Shown here: piece after piece, positions 13,533 through 24,636 of the stretch
Numbering within the stretch: position 1 is the stretch's first letter
How the letters are laid out: every line of letters begins with the position of its first letter
NCBI GenBank assembly: GCA_009869945.1
Contig: WIXG01000179.1
Span: 95,156 to 159,155, forward strand
From: Mesaphorura yosii
Taxonomy: Eukaryota > Arthropoda > Collembola > Poduromorpha > Tullbergiidae
Reading direction: 5' to 3'
Length of the DNA: 64,000 nt
Position numbers and translations under genes: made by a program
The notes under the pieces: model-generated
What the model was told of the DNA's origin: nothing
What the model saw: the letters and a program-made list of their open reading frames with translations, nothing else
Databases searched by the model: none

Positions 13533-15098
13533 CTACATTCGCCCATCAAATTGTATCTCATTCTTAATCGAAGCGATTGATTTGGCTACATTTCGCAAAT
13601 CTTTTTCTGAAACAAGACGTTTTAATTGAGACTGGAACCTTGCGTGCACAACCAGCGCAGACACGGCTGTCTTCGCGTGGGTTCTTGCCTCCAAGCCTCC
13701 TTCTTGCAAAAGTTTGATCAGCATTGGCAGCAGTTTATAGGCCAGTTCACCCACCACGCAGCGATCTATACTCGTCTTCTGCACGATCAGCGAAATCATT
13801 TTGGCCGTTGTGGCACGCGCAATCCCGTTTTTGTGTTTCAAGCCAATTTCCAAGGCTGGCAGCGTTTTCGTTGCTGACAAATTGCGGATCATTGCCTCGA
13901 GAGCTGCACCAGCGTCCTCCCGTATAAACTTGGTTGTATCGGCCGATTTGTCCAATAGCTTTTCGCAGATCTTATCAACGTCGTATTCCATGGACTTTCC
14001 AAGGTGTGTAAACATTTCGGTGAAGAATTGGCAGGCAGCTCGTGTAATTTGCGATCGAAGGTTGGCAAACTGCTTGAGGGCAGTCATGTTCACACGGTGC
14101 AAATGAGAACGAACTGTTTCAGTGTGGTGCCGCACTAGGCGGACGAGCAGACCAAATCCGTCGTTATTTGCTTCCCAGTCGCCGGATCGTAATTTCTCCA
14201 GCGCATGGTTAAGTGTCGTTTTAGGGGAAGAAACTGGCGCCAGGTCCGTAGGAAAGACGATTGATGGGCCCACAGGAGTCAGACTTGCGAGGTATGATCC
14301 TTTGTATACCCTCGCTGGAGTTACCATCTTGCTGCTGCTACAGGGCGATAAACGGCTTGTCAGCGAGGGTCTTTGTCCAGGAGTAAGGGTGGCTTCAATC
14401 GGTCTCTCACCCGCAATGCCGAAGGGAGATGCTTCGAGTGTGCCACCTAATGCTCGATCACGGCTTGACACCACGCGACGCGGACGAGGGTCCCTTACAT
14501 CAGCTTTAAGGTAAGGATACGGTTTGGGTGAGGTCGCTGGAGAGTCTTGGGCCGCTCTCGCTCCGACGAAGGCACTGGCCTTGAAATTCCGCCGAACGCT
14601 AAGTTCGTCATACTCATACTGCTCCTGCTGTTGGTGGAAGAGGTTAGCTCGACTCGAAGGTCTGGCCGAAACGCGACCCAGGACAGGTTTGTGTACAAAT
14701 GCAGGCGTGGAAGGCAAAGGCGTGTAGGTTGCAGTTGCAGTGGCAGTGTGTACGCTGATGCTGGTGGAAGAATTCGAGCGCTTTACTTGAGGTGTACAGT
14801 TTCGAGTTTCTTCACTCTTCATCGGCTTCACTGCTAACATTTGCGTGTAGCCTTTTGCTTGGTCTTGAGGAGGTGACTGGCCCTGGCACTGGTGGCATGA
14901 TTTCGAGCGTTGAGGTCGTAGCTTGTGCGCGGTACAAGATTCCAAGAGTTTTTCTTCCGTCGCCAGGCGTTGATTCGCCAGCGCATAGTACGCGTCGAAC
15001 TCGTCTATACAAACTTGAGTCTGTCTGGAAATGTGAACAGGGACGCTGTCTAATTCTTTTGTGTTGTAGCTGTAGGTTTGACTAAATTTCTTCGACAT
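13533..15098 (-). CDS. TOG-domain protein, crescerin/TOGARAM-like
   Basis: Single-exon ORF of 521 aa. About 290 N-terminal residues are low-complexity (Ser/Thr/Pro/Arg-rich, with CHQCQG). The last 230 form an alpha-helical HEAT/TOG array: RSGDWEANNDGFGLLVRLV, LRSQITRAACQFFTEMF, LGKSMEYDVDKICEKLLDKS, TKFIREDAGAALEAMI, ARATTAKMISLI. The TKFIRED helix and the SQITRAA helix are typical of TOG domains in TOGARAM (crescerin) and CLASP proteins, which bind tubulin; TOGARAM proteins act on ciliary axonemes. Having only one C-terminal TOG makes this shorter than vertebrate TOGARAM1 or CLASP. The lack of introns stands out among intron-rich neighbours, so it may be a retrocopy or simply intronless. The orthologue assignment is uncertain; the domain call is good. 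Confidence 0.75.
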   Translation of the reverse strand: MSKKFSQTYSYNTKELDSVPVHISRQTQVCIDEFDAYYALANQRLATEEKLLESCTAHKLRPQRSKSCHQCQGQSPPQDQAKGYTQMLAVKPMKSEETRNCTPQVKRSNSSTSISVHTATATATYTPLPSTPAFVHKPVLGRVSARPSSRANLFHQQQEQYEYDELSVRRNFKASAFVGARAAQDSPATSPKPYPYLKADVRDPRPRRVVSSRDRALGGTLEASPFGIAGERPIEATLTPGQRPSLTSRLSPCSSSKMVTPARVYKGSYLASLTPVGPSIVFPTDLAPVSSPKTTLNHALEKLRSGDWEANNDGFGLLVRLVRHHTETVRSHLHRVNMTALKQFANLRSQITRAACQFFTEMFTHLGKSMEYDVDKICEKLLDKSADTTKFIREDAGAALEAMIRNLSATKTLPALEIGLKHKNGIARATTAKMISLIVQKTSIDRCVVGELAYKLLPMLIKLLQEGGLEARTHAKTAVSALVVHARFQSQLKRLVSEKDLRNVAKSIASIKNEIQFDGRM

Positions 15099-16263
15099 TG
15101 TACCTGCAGCAGGAGCCGGGTTGCAAATGTTGCGAAGTTAAATTAATCAAGCATGAGTATACTTACTGGTCGGACACCGTCTGGGCAAAATTCAAGTGAC
15201 CAGGAGGTCAATTTCTTTCAACTTGACCTGCTTTGCTGGGTTGAGATTTTGGATATTAAAAAACCTGACAAAGTGTGACTCGAAAGTTCGTCGATACAGT
15301 ATTGAGAAATTCCCAACTTTGACATGAACATACTATACCCAGTTTGTGACTGTTGATATGTCGTGTCGCTGCTTTGAGAAATCCGAAAATCATAGGAACA
15401 ACTGAAAATTGTGACTGTAAAGTGAGTGCGTGTGATGGGAACCGACAGGTCAATTCGCGACCATCGGAATTTTCATGCTCTATTTTCTTGGCTGAGGTAG
15501 GGAAGAAATCTGGGATCACCTCGACTCAATTATAACAATACAACAAGCATTTCATTTGGCCCAAGGCTTATGACTGATTATGCAAGTTTCCAACAAATAC
15601 CCTAAAACTCCATGTATGTTTCAAAATAAGTCGGTGTCTTTTTACGTATCAGCTACCAAAAATGTCATAATTTAATCTAAAATCAACTTTTGTTCATCTG
15701 CCTTGGCCCGTATTTTCGTGGTGGTTCGTTTGTTGGAATTTTAAGCGTGCATTTAAATCGTTCTCAAAACCAACAATACCAAAATATTCATACTGTACGC
15801 ATACTTCTTTAAGTGACATGTATTCCCAAACGTAAACACACTGCCTCATCCTCATGCTTTCTTGGATTGTATGTAGAGTTTAAAAGTAACCAACATGAGA
15901 ACCACATGGAATTTTCGCGAAGAGAGTAGATCCTCTTCTCGACTGTCCTTGAGCATTCGTGTTCAGTTGTTCAGTGCATTGGCTGCCTAGAAACTTCGTA
16001 ATGTTATGTTGTCAGTAAGCTGCGTGGTGTTATTAACACACTTGTGATTGCAAACGAGATTCATTGCGGTTGCGACATTCGACGGCTGAATAAGTGTCAA
16101 GTTAACTGCAGTTAGTCTTTCCATTCCATATCCGGTTTTGTCGAGTTCCAAGCTAAACTGACCAGTGTCAGTGGCAAAGAATTGCCAAGTCAAGCTTAAA
16201 TTCAACCGTTTCTGACTTCTGAACGTTGTGAAGTTGAGTGTGTAAATACCAAACACGTGTGAA
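15099..16263. other. Divergent promoter region, TOG gene / sHSP-A
   Basis: The space between two divergently transcribed genes. It holds a three-unit heat-shock element at 15908-15922, listed separately, and initiator-like TTCAGT sequences at about 15962-15975. I see no coding sequence. Confidence 0.5.
15908..15922 (+). promoter_or_regulatory. Heat-shock element (three units)
   Basis: GGAATTTTCGCGAAG contains GAA, TTC and GAA in perfect 5-bp register (nGAAnnTTCnnGAAn), the HSF trimer consensus. It lies about 340 bp upstream of the sHSP-A ATG. Confidence 0.7.
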
Positions 16264-17185
16264 ATGGTCTTCTTGCCGATTGTACCTGCTCGAACTGACA
16301 CTCCGCCAGTTTACGCACACTTGCCTGTCCAGATGGATACAAGCGAGCAGGAAGTGAGCAATGACGACTGGATCCTCGCACCAATTCGCTTAATCAATAC
16401 GTTGTCGATTGGAGGTGAGAAACGCGGCATGAAAAGATCACGCGAGAAGAAATCTGAAACGGAATCTTCTGACTCGGATCAAGTGGACGAAGAAGCGCCC
16501 AATGGGCCCAAGAAGAAGCTGTTTGATGTAACGACGGAGATTAAGCTAAAAGACCTGGGAATGGTGTGATAAGTCTGGGTTTGTTTTGTCAATGTTGCAG
16601 AAACCTTATGCCATGCTGCAAAATGTGCTGACATTTGCAAACGAAGAACTGGAAGGCCCCGGCTGGATTTTACGCCCATTCAGGCTGTTGACAAGAACGC
16701 TAATGGACAAAACTCAAATACCACGCAAACGAGGCTCTTTGATGCTGGAGGCGCCGAAGTCTGCTCAAGAAGTTGTTCCGAAAAAACATCTGTTTGAGGT
16801 AAGTCGGAAGTCGGCGTCGGTCTTTCAAATCATGCCGTACCATACATAATATAAGATATATCACAAATTCTATCTTGACATTTTCTGATCGATTTAGGTT
16901 GAGCTGGACGTAACTGGCTACAAGCCTCAGGGCCTGAATGTAAAAATATCCGCCGGTTCTGTTGTCGTTGAAGGAAAACATGAAGAAATGCAGATGCATG
17001 CAGCAACTCAAGGAAACTCAATCAAACAATTTACAACCACCGTTCAACTTCCATCCAACGTTATCAGAGAACAACTTGAATGTAAATTGACCTCAAATGG
17101 GACCAAGCTGCATATAACTGCCCCACTCAAACCTGTTGAGCCGCCCAAGGAGCCTGACAGAACAATTCCAATCAGTACCTCGTAA
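16264..17185 (+). CDS. Small heat-shock protein A with duplicated N-terminal exon
   Basis: ATP-independent holdase chaperone of the alpha-crystallin/HSP20 family. Exons are 16264-16527 (A), 16601-16798 (B) and 16898-17185 (C), all phase 0. A+B+C gives 249 aa; A+C alone gives 183 aa. Exon C encodes the alpha-crystallin domain (VELDVTGYKPQGLNVKIS, then LTSNGTKLHITAPL) and the C-terminal IPI anchoring motif (RTIPIS). Exons A and B are homologous: both carry a YA-x-L start, WIL-x-P-x-RL, and end in PKK-x-LF(D/E) just before the splice. The ACD arginine position (human CRYAB R120) is threonine here (QFTTTVQLP). A poly(A) signal lies at 17335-17340 and a heat-shock element upstream at 15908. Which exon combination is used cannot be told from sequence. 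Confidence 0.85.
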
Positions 17186-17334
17186 TGTCATTAACTTGAT
17201 TGCAATATTGTAATTGCAGAAGTACTGAGGTTAAATTAAATCAACTGTCCTAATAACTAATCAGTTTATAACTGAATGTTCATTATCGTGTACATTAATA
17301 GAGTGATATTTCAATATTTGTCGTACCGTTTTAT

Positions 17335-17340
17335 AATAAA
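17335..17340 (+). terminator. Poly(A) signal of sHSP-A
   Basis: AATAAA about 150 bp after the sHSP-A stop codon. The gene converges on SLC38A9, whose stop is at 17595. Confidence 0.55.
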
Positions 17341-17594
17341 AACATGGAGGTTTCTTATTTCACTAGTTCAAATGAATTGAAAGATTATGTTCTTTAATAT
17401 TCTTGCTGAGATATCTTGATTTGCTTAACAAAACTCTCATTTATAAAAATCGCTTAGCAATTAAGGCATATCAGAGCTGTACATTGGAGCAGCATTGGAC
17501 TTCATAGCAGAACAAGTTTCTTAGATCTCTACAGCCATATCTCATAGTAATCAGTCAACTCAATAGTCTACTACATATTAGTGTAAGGCTTGGG

Positions 17595-19844
17595 CTAAAC
17601 TTTCACTATAAACTGCATTACAACAATCGCAAACCCGATTCCAAGTAGTCCTAAATGAATCAGCAATTTCGTCCAGCTCAATTGGCGCCTATTGCTCATC
17701 CACTTCAAGTAAAGGCCGATGGGAATACAAAACACATACACAAGGCCACATATTGCTCCCGTAAAGCGGATGATGGTTCCGATTTTAGGTAGAAAAATTG
17801 CAAACATGACACAAATGCTGATCACGAAGAAGGTTATCGAATATGTTGCAGTCAATGTTGGTTCTTGCTTGGTGAGCGCGTAGCAGATCTGAACTCTTAG
17901 AATATACATGAGCAATGGAAAGACTGTGAGCATTTGGAAGAACAAAAAGATCCGGGCAGTGAATGTCCAAAGGTCCGACGAGCGGAAATTATTCAGGAAA
18001 TTCTGAAAGGAAATATTAACATGTAATCCACCTCCAACTGTGATGTTTCTTGTTCGTAATGCCTCAACTAGAACATACGTCCTCGATACAGAATTTGTCC
18101 AGAGGAAAGATTATGTAGAAAATTCCTCCAATGAGAAAATAGGTCAGAACGACAAAGAAGAAAGCCAGTCCAAGATCCCGTTTCTGCAATGCAACCATTA
18201 TTTCCGACAATCCGCATCGGCAACGCCCGAAACAACGCTGCAAGCAGCTTATCACTTACATTATTTGTCTGATTCCTGTTGTTTTTCATAATCGTCACAA
18301 TACAGTTATGAATGAAAAATGCCAAGCTCAACATTCCAGCCAACGCAGGGCAGCTGGCTTTGAACAGAGGCACATACGACGGATTGGAAGGGTCCACAAA
18401 ATTCAAGTTGACACCAAAGTCGCACCACTTGACAATAACAAATACCAAAAGGTACACCACTGACACAGTTCCTGTTAAATATTATTGCTAAGGCTAAAAG
18501 GCACGAATGGACACAATACTTCAAACGCAATTTACGACATACCCAACGAGTTGAACTTCATGAAAAACGTCGGAGAGCGGATACATGCAATGGGCCCCAA
18601 TATCGCGATCAAAAACAATGGCACTGTTCGGTGAAGACTCCAAATTTTATGAAATAAGTCTGTATCATCGTCGTCAGCGTCTGAGGATGTAGCATTGTCA
18701 TTTGCAGGGCAATACACTGGAACACACAGGCGAGTGAATACACCAAGCTTAATTTCTTCTATGATAAGTTTGAACCACGTGAATATTACCGGTATCGTTG
18801 TTCCCATTCTTCAAGACGGCAACCGAGTCTGGGTTGGCTCTTGAATAAAAGAAGTCAATGGTGTGAAATAAAAAGTTGCTCATAAGAACCCAGTACACTA
18901 CCAACGCGCCCAGTATTGTCAACGCAGAAAAGATCACTGAAATATTTCAAGAAAAATTCAAACTTAAGCTGCTCCAAAGAACTAATTTCACCAGCTGTAA
19001 GCCCGCTCTTTACCAGCAGTAATTTGAGCGAATCTTCCCAAGAGCTTCTTGCAGAGGACGGCTAAATCCTCCACAGCGTCTTCTGAAAGACACAAGAATT
19101 GAAAGCTAATATTAGCTTAGCTGGGACATTGATTGAGTTGCAACCGGGAGATAATTTCTTACTATGAGCTTCGAATACTTCCAGGATTCGATATGCTGTA
19201 TAGAATGAAATGAACGCCATCACCAGCAGAAGAGCGATGCCGGGCACGACCCCGGCCCTTTCCATTGCCCACGGCATGTTTAATATTGACGTTCCCATCA
19301 TGGTATTCCAAATAGCGAATCTGATGCCAAAGTAGGAGTAAGTAAACAGCCAAGCTAAAACGAAATGAGCCACCGAGTACAGACCATCGATTGTTTAGAA
19401 CTTACATTGTTACGACGCTGCCTTGCTTTCCGTCGGAAGATCGCGTATATTGAGGATAAAAGAATTCGGTTGGAATCACATGCGGTGGTATCAAAAGAAT
19501 GTCATCCGATTCCGGAATCACCCGCCTGCGCAATTGATTGTAGTACATATATCTGGAATACAGCGCGCGATTCGACCAGACGTAATCTTCATTCGGAGCA
19601 GGGTCTTCGTGGTCATTGCTACTGGAGCTACTGCTGCAGAGCGTGACTGTGACTTCGGTCGGGGCCCCTTGCGACCCATTCTGAATTGTACTGTTTTCCG
19701 CCCAATTGGACGTGGAGTTGTAATGATAAGGTTTCCTGTTCCACACAATACACGTATTGCAATTTTCCGAAATCTACTTTTCAATTAATTCTCTTACCGT
19801 TTCACACTCTTCAAACTAGTTGTTACAGACGCGTCGTTGTCCAT
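17595..19844 (-). CDS. SLC38A9: SLC38A9-like lysosomal amino-acid transporter/sensor
   Basis: SLC38A9 is the lysosomal arginine-sensing transporter that signals to Rag GTPases and mTORC1. Nine exons give 563 aa, close to the human length: 19798-19844, 19406-19735, 19163-19320, 19014-19082, 18790-18936, 18543-18758, 18260-18471, 18079-18183 and 17595-18002. The soluble N terminus contains YSRYMYYNQLRRRV (human YYSRLRYYSRL) and IPPHVIPTEFF. The first membrane helix begins FAIWNTMMGTSILNMPW, nearly identical to the human protein, and GKQGSVVT precedes it. Further hydrophobic segments follow to the C terminus. The first exon is small (ATG at 19844) and was chosen because its CG/G junction fits. 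The gene lies inside the sHSP neighbourhood with no evident functional link. Confidence 0.93.
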
Positions 19845-21702
19845 GTCTCACGTGCTAGTGATTCAGCCCAAATAAGAAAGTACCGTTTCGCTTACATATC
19901 AACCACCCAGACCGTGCCTTCGCTAATCAGTCAGTCAGTGCACTTTGTACCAAACCACAATCATTTACGAAGCATGCTTGACTCTCCGACACAAGCACTG
20001 AAATTCGACTTCTATATTGTCTAACTGAATTTCATCCTATTCCAGGCTTATGATGAGAAGGCAAAGGCGAGTTTGTTTTAACTATTATGTATACAATACA
20101 ACATTGTTAATAAATTCTGAATTCTACCACTTTCTTAATCTTACTTAGCTAGAGTGATGACTACACACAGTTTGACAATCTTATCTCAACTTGCCTCATT
20201 TGTTAGCTGTTTATAGAGCCGTGTATAAGGCGTGATTATCAAGAAAACAGTTCCTAAATTACGTAAGACCGTAATAAACGTTATACGCTATTAATACGAT
20301 TGAGAAATACAGTTCAGTTAGTATCAGTAACACACACCTCCTCGCCGATGATCATATTAATCACTGGCTGTAGATATTTCTTGTTTAACGTAGCTTCACT
20401 GCACCTGTCTTCAAAACACACACGCACAACGCACGAGGACTGATGCATCACGCCTGCAGTGATCTCCGTGCACTCCTACACCCAACGACACAACTAAGCT
20501 GAGCACTTCTTGGCCACTGAAATTGAAATTTTGAAGATACAAGTTTATGCATCGACGGTGTTTCAAGACCTTTTCTACACGTACCGACTGGCAACGTCAG
20601 CACTGAGGATATGACGAATGGATTAATGCTGCACCTCCTGAGCTTGGAATTTGGAGTCCTTTTAAGACCATACGAATGGAATGTGGATGTAATCCTGTGA
20701 CATAATTTAGAATGAGGAAGTCTAATCATGACACGTGAAGGAGAACATCGTAAACACATAAAATATGAGCATTGCGTCAATTGCACTTACATCTGACTCC
20801 ACTAAATGTATAAAGTTCAACAGGTCAGCCGATGGCGATGGGATTAGGGGATCAAGAAAGCTGAGAGCTCACCATGAACTCAGATGTTCAGCTGATTTCC
20901 ATTTGATTTATTGGATTTCAGAGTTGACAGCTTGCGCACACGAAGGGCAGGCTGACTGACTTTGGTCTGGCTGAGATGTATCCAAATTCTGGAACTACGA
21001 CAATTCTAATTCTACTGACTTGACCTAATGAACTGATGAATCAAAGTCGAGTCGAAATCTTGAGGCTGCATTCTTGTCAGCTGTGTAAGTGTATTCTCTT
21101 GCAAAACAACAGGAAATCAAGTCGCAATTTAAAAGTACATTCCTCCCCCTTTTTGAGCTCGTCGCGGTCGTGATGAGTTGAGCTTTTTATGAACGTTACT
21201 TTCGAGTTCGACTAACTACCATAACATGTCTAAGTGATGTCTGCGAACTGCAACTACAAACTGGTTAACCAATTAACCCCTAAAATAGCTTCGTCCATTC
21301 ACTGGACACGCTTCATATGCAGAATGAAAAGATCAACTTTCCAGTCGCCCGTGAATTTTTTGTTTTGAGAGAGACTGACCAATGGATCCCATCTTACTCC
21401 ACATTGTGCAAATCAAATGACAGGATAGAAACCAAAGGCATTCACATTTTTAAGCCTTTTGCTATTTTATTAGACCAACAACCAGTACAAAGTTTTGAGA
21501 CGAAACAAGCGCATTTAATCTAACGATACAATGTGCTCTAGTACAGAAGTTGACGACTTTACCTATTAATAGGTCAACATTAAAGTTAATGTGAAAGAAA
21601 GAAAAGAAAAGAAAAGAAACTGTGTGGAAATCTTACACTAGTCGAAGTCATAAATTAAGTTTGCGGTGGCTCTTATTGAAGTCCAAAGTTACGACGAGTT
21701 GT
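19845..21702. other. Intergenic, SLC38A9 upstream / sHSP-B downstream
   Basis: About 1.86 kb with no convincing ORF. It should carry the SLC38A9 promoter at its left side and the sHSP-B 3' UTR at its right. A short AAAAG purine run lies at 21593-21619. Confidence 0.5.
21593..21619 (+). repeat. (GAAAA)n-type simple repeat
   Basis: An uninterrupted purine run of GAAA/GAAAA units just downstream of the sHSP-B stop codon. Confidence 0.7.
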
Positions 21703-22467
21703 TTATTGCCCTTTCTGACGAGCGTCTCCTTCGTTTGTCTCCTTGTTCTCCAATTGCTTCTCTCCTCCAACAGTTGTAATTGGAATGCTTCTAATTGGTG
21801 GTTCAGATGGCGGCTCAATCGCACAAACCGGAGCCGACATAACCAGTTGTCCATCTTCAGTCAATTTGCATTCCAGTTTCTCCTCGATGACGTTCCTCGG
21901 AATGGTGAATGTCCTCTTGAAGTGTGTGTAAACATGCTCCTCAGGACCAGTCGGCTTTCCATCTTTATCCTTCTCAGGAACAGTTGACTGTTCATGCTTG
22001 CCCTCAATCGTGACCAGTCCATTTGAAATTTTGACGTTCAATTCTTCTGGCTTGTAGTCCTTCACGTTCAATTTGACCTGCACGAAGGCACAAACGTTAA
22101 GTTTATACAGTTTCGAGATCGATGGTTGAATCGTATTCGACAGCTCAATTCGATAAACTTGAATAAAATGATTTACCTCAAACACGTTCTTGTCGCTGGC
22201 CAAAACCAACCCTCCAGACTTGGTCGGAGCTCGATCCTCCTCGGAGAAAAGTACCCCAATCATCTCACCTGGTGAAATCCAGTCATCAAGGTGCATGTCG
22301 CCGAATCCAAGCTGCACAGAACGTGGAATCAAAGATCGAACAGGGTTGACTGGATGCAGGTCAACTCCACAACGACTCCAGAGATCCAGTGGATGGAGTC
22401 TTCCACGGCAGCGTTCCCACGGACCAAAGCCCCCAAGGCTGTTTGAGAATGTGATCGGTAGAAACAT
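21703..22467 (-). CDS. Small heat-shock protein B (long type)
   Basis: HSP20-family chaperone, exons 22177-22467 and 21703-22077, 221 aa. The N-terminal region has GGFGPWERCRGRLHPLD and MHLDDWISPGEMIGVLF. The alpha-crystallin domain starts NVFE/VKLNVKDYKPEELNVKIS and includes FKRTFTIP with the conserved arginine, LTEDGQLVMSAP, and the C-terminal motif RSIPIT. The start is the ATG of MFLPITF; the longer frame upstream lacks an ATG. The 99-bp intron (22078-22176) is a multiple of three and open in frame, so retention would add 33 residues. It is closest to sHSP-E (shared FGPW, M-x-LDDW-S-x-x-x-IG, KNVFEVKLNV) and is transcribed head-to-head with sHSP-C. Confidence 0.92.
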   Translation of the reverse strand: MFLPITFSNSLGGFGPWERCRGRLHPLDLWSRCGVDLHPVNPVRSLIPRSVQLGFGDMHLDDWISPGEMIGVLFSEEDRAPTKSGGLVLASDKNVFEVNHFIQVYRIELSNTIQPSISKLYKLNVCAFVQVKLNVKDYKPEELNVKISNGLVTIEGKHEQSTVPEKDKDGKPTGPEEHVYTHFKRTFTIPRNVIEEKLECKLTEDGQLVMSAPVCAIEPPSEPPIRSIPITTVGGEKQLENKETNEGDARQKGQ

Positions 22468-22665
22468 TTTGGCGTCTTGAGGTTTTGCCTCTGTGTGATT
22501 TCGTTGCAAAATCTAAATTTTGCTTTGTTGACACTTGAACTGTCTTGTGGATTGCAAGAATTGCGAAATTAAGACACTTGAGACTTGACCGACTTGTCAA
22601 CTATTCTTCACTTCTAGCTTCGTAACACTGAACTTGACAATAAGGCTCTCTAGTGCAGTGCGTCG

Positions 22666-22673
22666 TATTTATA
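22666..22673 (-). promoter_or_regulatory. TATA box of sHSP-B
   Basis: TATAAATA on the minus strand, about 200 bp upstream of the sHSP-B ATG, in the divergent B/C promoter. Confidence 0.6.
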
Positions 22674-22844
22674 CCGCATACACGAGATGAACTCAAACGT
22701 CGAAGTACGTGCGAGAACGCACGAGAACGGTGAAGAAAATGTGAGCAAATGTGTAATAAGGCACGTACGTATGTATATAAACTCGATACACACTTGCGAC
22801 GTGCCGAGGTTGCCGTGCTGCGGCTGGAGCGCAGCCCAACGAGC

Positions 22845-22854
22845 TTTCGAGAAC
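22845..22854. promoter_or_regulatory. Heat-shock-element-like inverted repeat
   Basis: TTTCGAGAAC is a tail-to-tail TTCnnGAA pair between the divergent TATA boxes of sHSP-B and sHSP-C. GAG at 22841, one unit upstream, is a one-mismatch extension. Confidence 0.5.
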
Positions 22855-22918
22855 TCTGTGGACTCTTCCCGTTGTTTAGACATTCTGTCTCGCACGTTCG
22901 CATACATACTTCAGCATG

Positions 22919-22926
22919 TATAAAAA
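22919..22926 (+). promoter_or_regulatory. TATA box of sHSP-C
   Basis: TATAAAAA on the plus strand, about 190 bp upstream of the sHSP-C ATG. Confidence 0.6.
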
Positions 22927-23112
22927 GAGAAACACCGGCGAATGAATGCATTAGTCTAATTGCGATCATTAAGCAGAATTAACCCTGTAAAACAAGCAAA
23001 CGGGAAACGACACAACCTCCCTAGTATTTTGCATCACTACGCTTCATTTTGATCCGTATCCATCTAACAGTCTCAGTCTTCTGATTACAAAAGCTACTGA
23101 ATTAACTCCACA

Positions 23113-23818
23113 ATGGTTTACCTTTCACTAATTCCTGCTCCGTCGAAATACATTTCTCCTTTCGACATTCTGGAGCATGTGGTCGGCTTGACGAAGACAC
23201 AACTGGAGAACGAGAAACTGGCCAATCGTATTACTCAAGCCTTGCTGAATGGAGGAAGATCTCGCAAACGCTCTTGCCATCATTTGGACGCTGGGAAAGA
23301 TGAGACTTCGGGAAAGAAGAAGCTCTTTCAGGTAAAGACTCAAACGGTGGAGTTCTCATAGTTCTCCAATGCCAATTGTTAATTTCGCCCACTGTTCTGT
23401 ATTGCAGGTTCAACTGAACGTCAATGGCTACAAACCAGAAGAACTAAGCGTCAAAGTCTTGGATGGCCGACTTCTGGTTGAAGGCAGACACGAAGAATCA
23501 GAGAAAGACGGGGATTCGGAGGGATTCGCATTGAGACAATTCAGGAAAGCATTCACATTGCCAGCAAACATCATTGAAGATCGTCTTGAGTGCAAGTTGT
23601 CACCGAATGGCAAATCGCTTGATGTAACAGCTCCACTGAAATGCGTTGAACCTGCGCCGGAGCAGGCCGTCAGAACAATTCCAATCAGCATCGAGCAACC
23701 TGAAGCAGCAGTAAAAGAAGCTCCGACAACGACTGCTATGGAAAATGAGAACACCGGGAAGGACCAAGAGCAGAAGGACAAGGACAACGGGACAAACTCG
23801 GCTGACAGCACAAAGTAA
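23113..23818 (+). CDS. Small heat-shock protein C (short type)
   Basis: HSP20-family chaperone, exons 23113-23331 and 23408-23818, 209 aa. It starts MVYLSLIPAPSKYISPFDIL, and exon 1 ends KKKLFQ. The alpha-crystallin domain starts VQLNVNGYKPEELSVKV and has FALRQFRKAFTLP (the CRYAB R120 position is Lys by simple alignment), LSPNGKSLDVTAP and the RTIPIS C-terminal motif, followed by an acidic and Asn/Thr-rich tail. The intron sits immediately before the first domain strand, as in sHSP-A, B and D. It is closest to sHSP-D (MVYLS-x-IPAP, then ENEK). A poly(A) signal follows at 23914-23919. Confidence 0.93.
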
Positions 23819-23913
23819 GCCTTGATCATTATTCAAGTCGCTCCTTATCATATTATAGTATTATCTATTATGGTGTCATCTTTTTCTCATACATTGTCTC
23901 TGCTGACGTATTT

Positions 23914-23919
23914 AATAAA
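23914..23919 (+). terminator. Poly(A) signal of sHSP-C
   Basis: AATAAA about 95 bp after the sHSP-C stop codon. Confidence 0.6.
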
Positions 23920-24241
23920 GACCTTTTGTTTCAATATTTAATGACCATCTGTGTTGAGTGTCTGTGATGCAGATTAATTTACAAGCAATTTGCTCGGGCC
24001 TTGGGAAGTGAACCGTATTCGGTACACATGCACTGGTTGTTGGGTTAAATACGAAAACCGCAAGTAGGACACTGAAACACAGTAGCAGCCAAATCTTACT
24101 CCGGCTTGCTCGCGTTCCAGCTCGACATAACCCGGAATGTCGAGCATACGTCTAGTCTAGGCGGCTTAGAACCACAGTTTGCAGTTGTACTAGAAGCCAA
24201 CAGGTTGGTTTGGTTCTTGTCTAGTTAGGCACTGGAGTTTC

Positions 24242-24260
24242 CAGCAGCAGCAGCAGCAGC
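24242..24260 (+). repeat. (CAG)n microsatellite
   Basis: A run of six CAG units in presumed promoter or 5' UTR sequence upstream of SGSM. Confidence 0.8.
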
Positions 24261-24636
24261 TGTTCACTCTGTGTGTGTCCAGACGAGCCTTTCTTTTTCT
24301 CCACACGTTACGCCGTCGCAGATCTCTGGCCTGGTTTCTACTCTTCCTCTTACCACTTGAACTTGAAAATATTGGAAACGGAAGGCTTTAACCTTGAAAT
24401 GCAATTTTACATATCACAAAGTGTTCATTAAAGCAATTACCGGGACTGGTAAACAATTACATGGTGAATTGGAAGAAACCAAGCGACGTAGAGTAGAAAT
24501 AGTGAAATTCAAGTATCAGAGTCGGACCAGAGAGGCCCCAGCCCGGTTGCAATGGAGCCAACAATATCCAATACCACAGGAGAAAGTTCCGTAATATATT
24601 GATCTCGCCTATCATCCCACTCCAAAAACAACCATC

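Larger units (their letters stand above)
23819..24636. other. Intergenic, sHSP-C 3' side and SGSM promoter
   Basis: Contains AATAAA at 23914-23919, then about 700 bp with a (CAG)6 run at 24242-24260 and no convincing exon. The next gene starts at 24637. Confidence 0.5.

Noticed and set aside
20448-20786. 112-codon minus-strand frame
   Set aside because: No motif or splice support, in an intergenic stretch; composition looks random.
21888-22480. Plus-strand frames opposite sHSP-B
   Set aside because: Antisense shadows of the sHSP-B exons.
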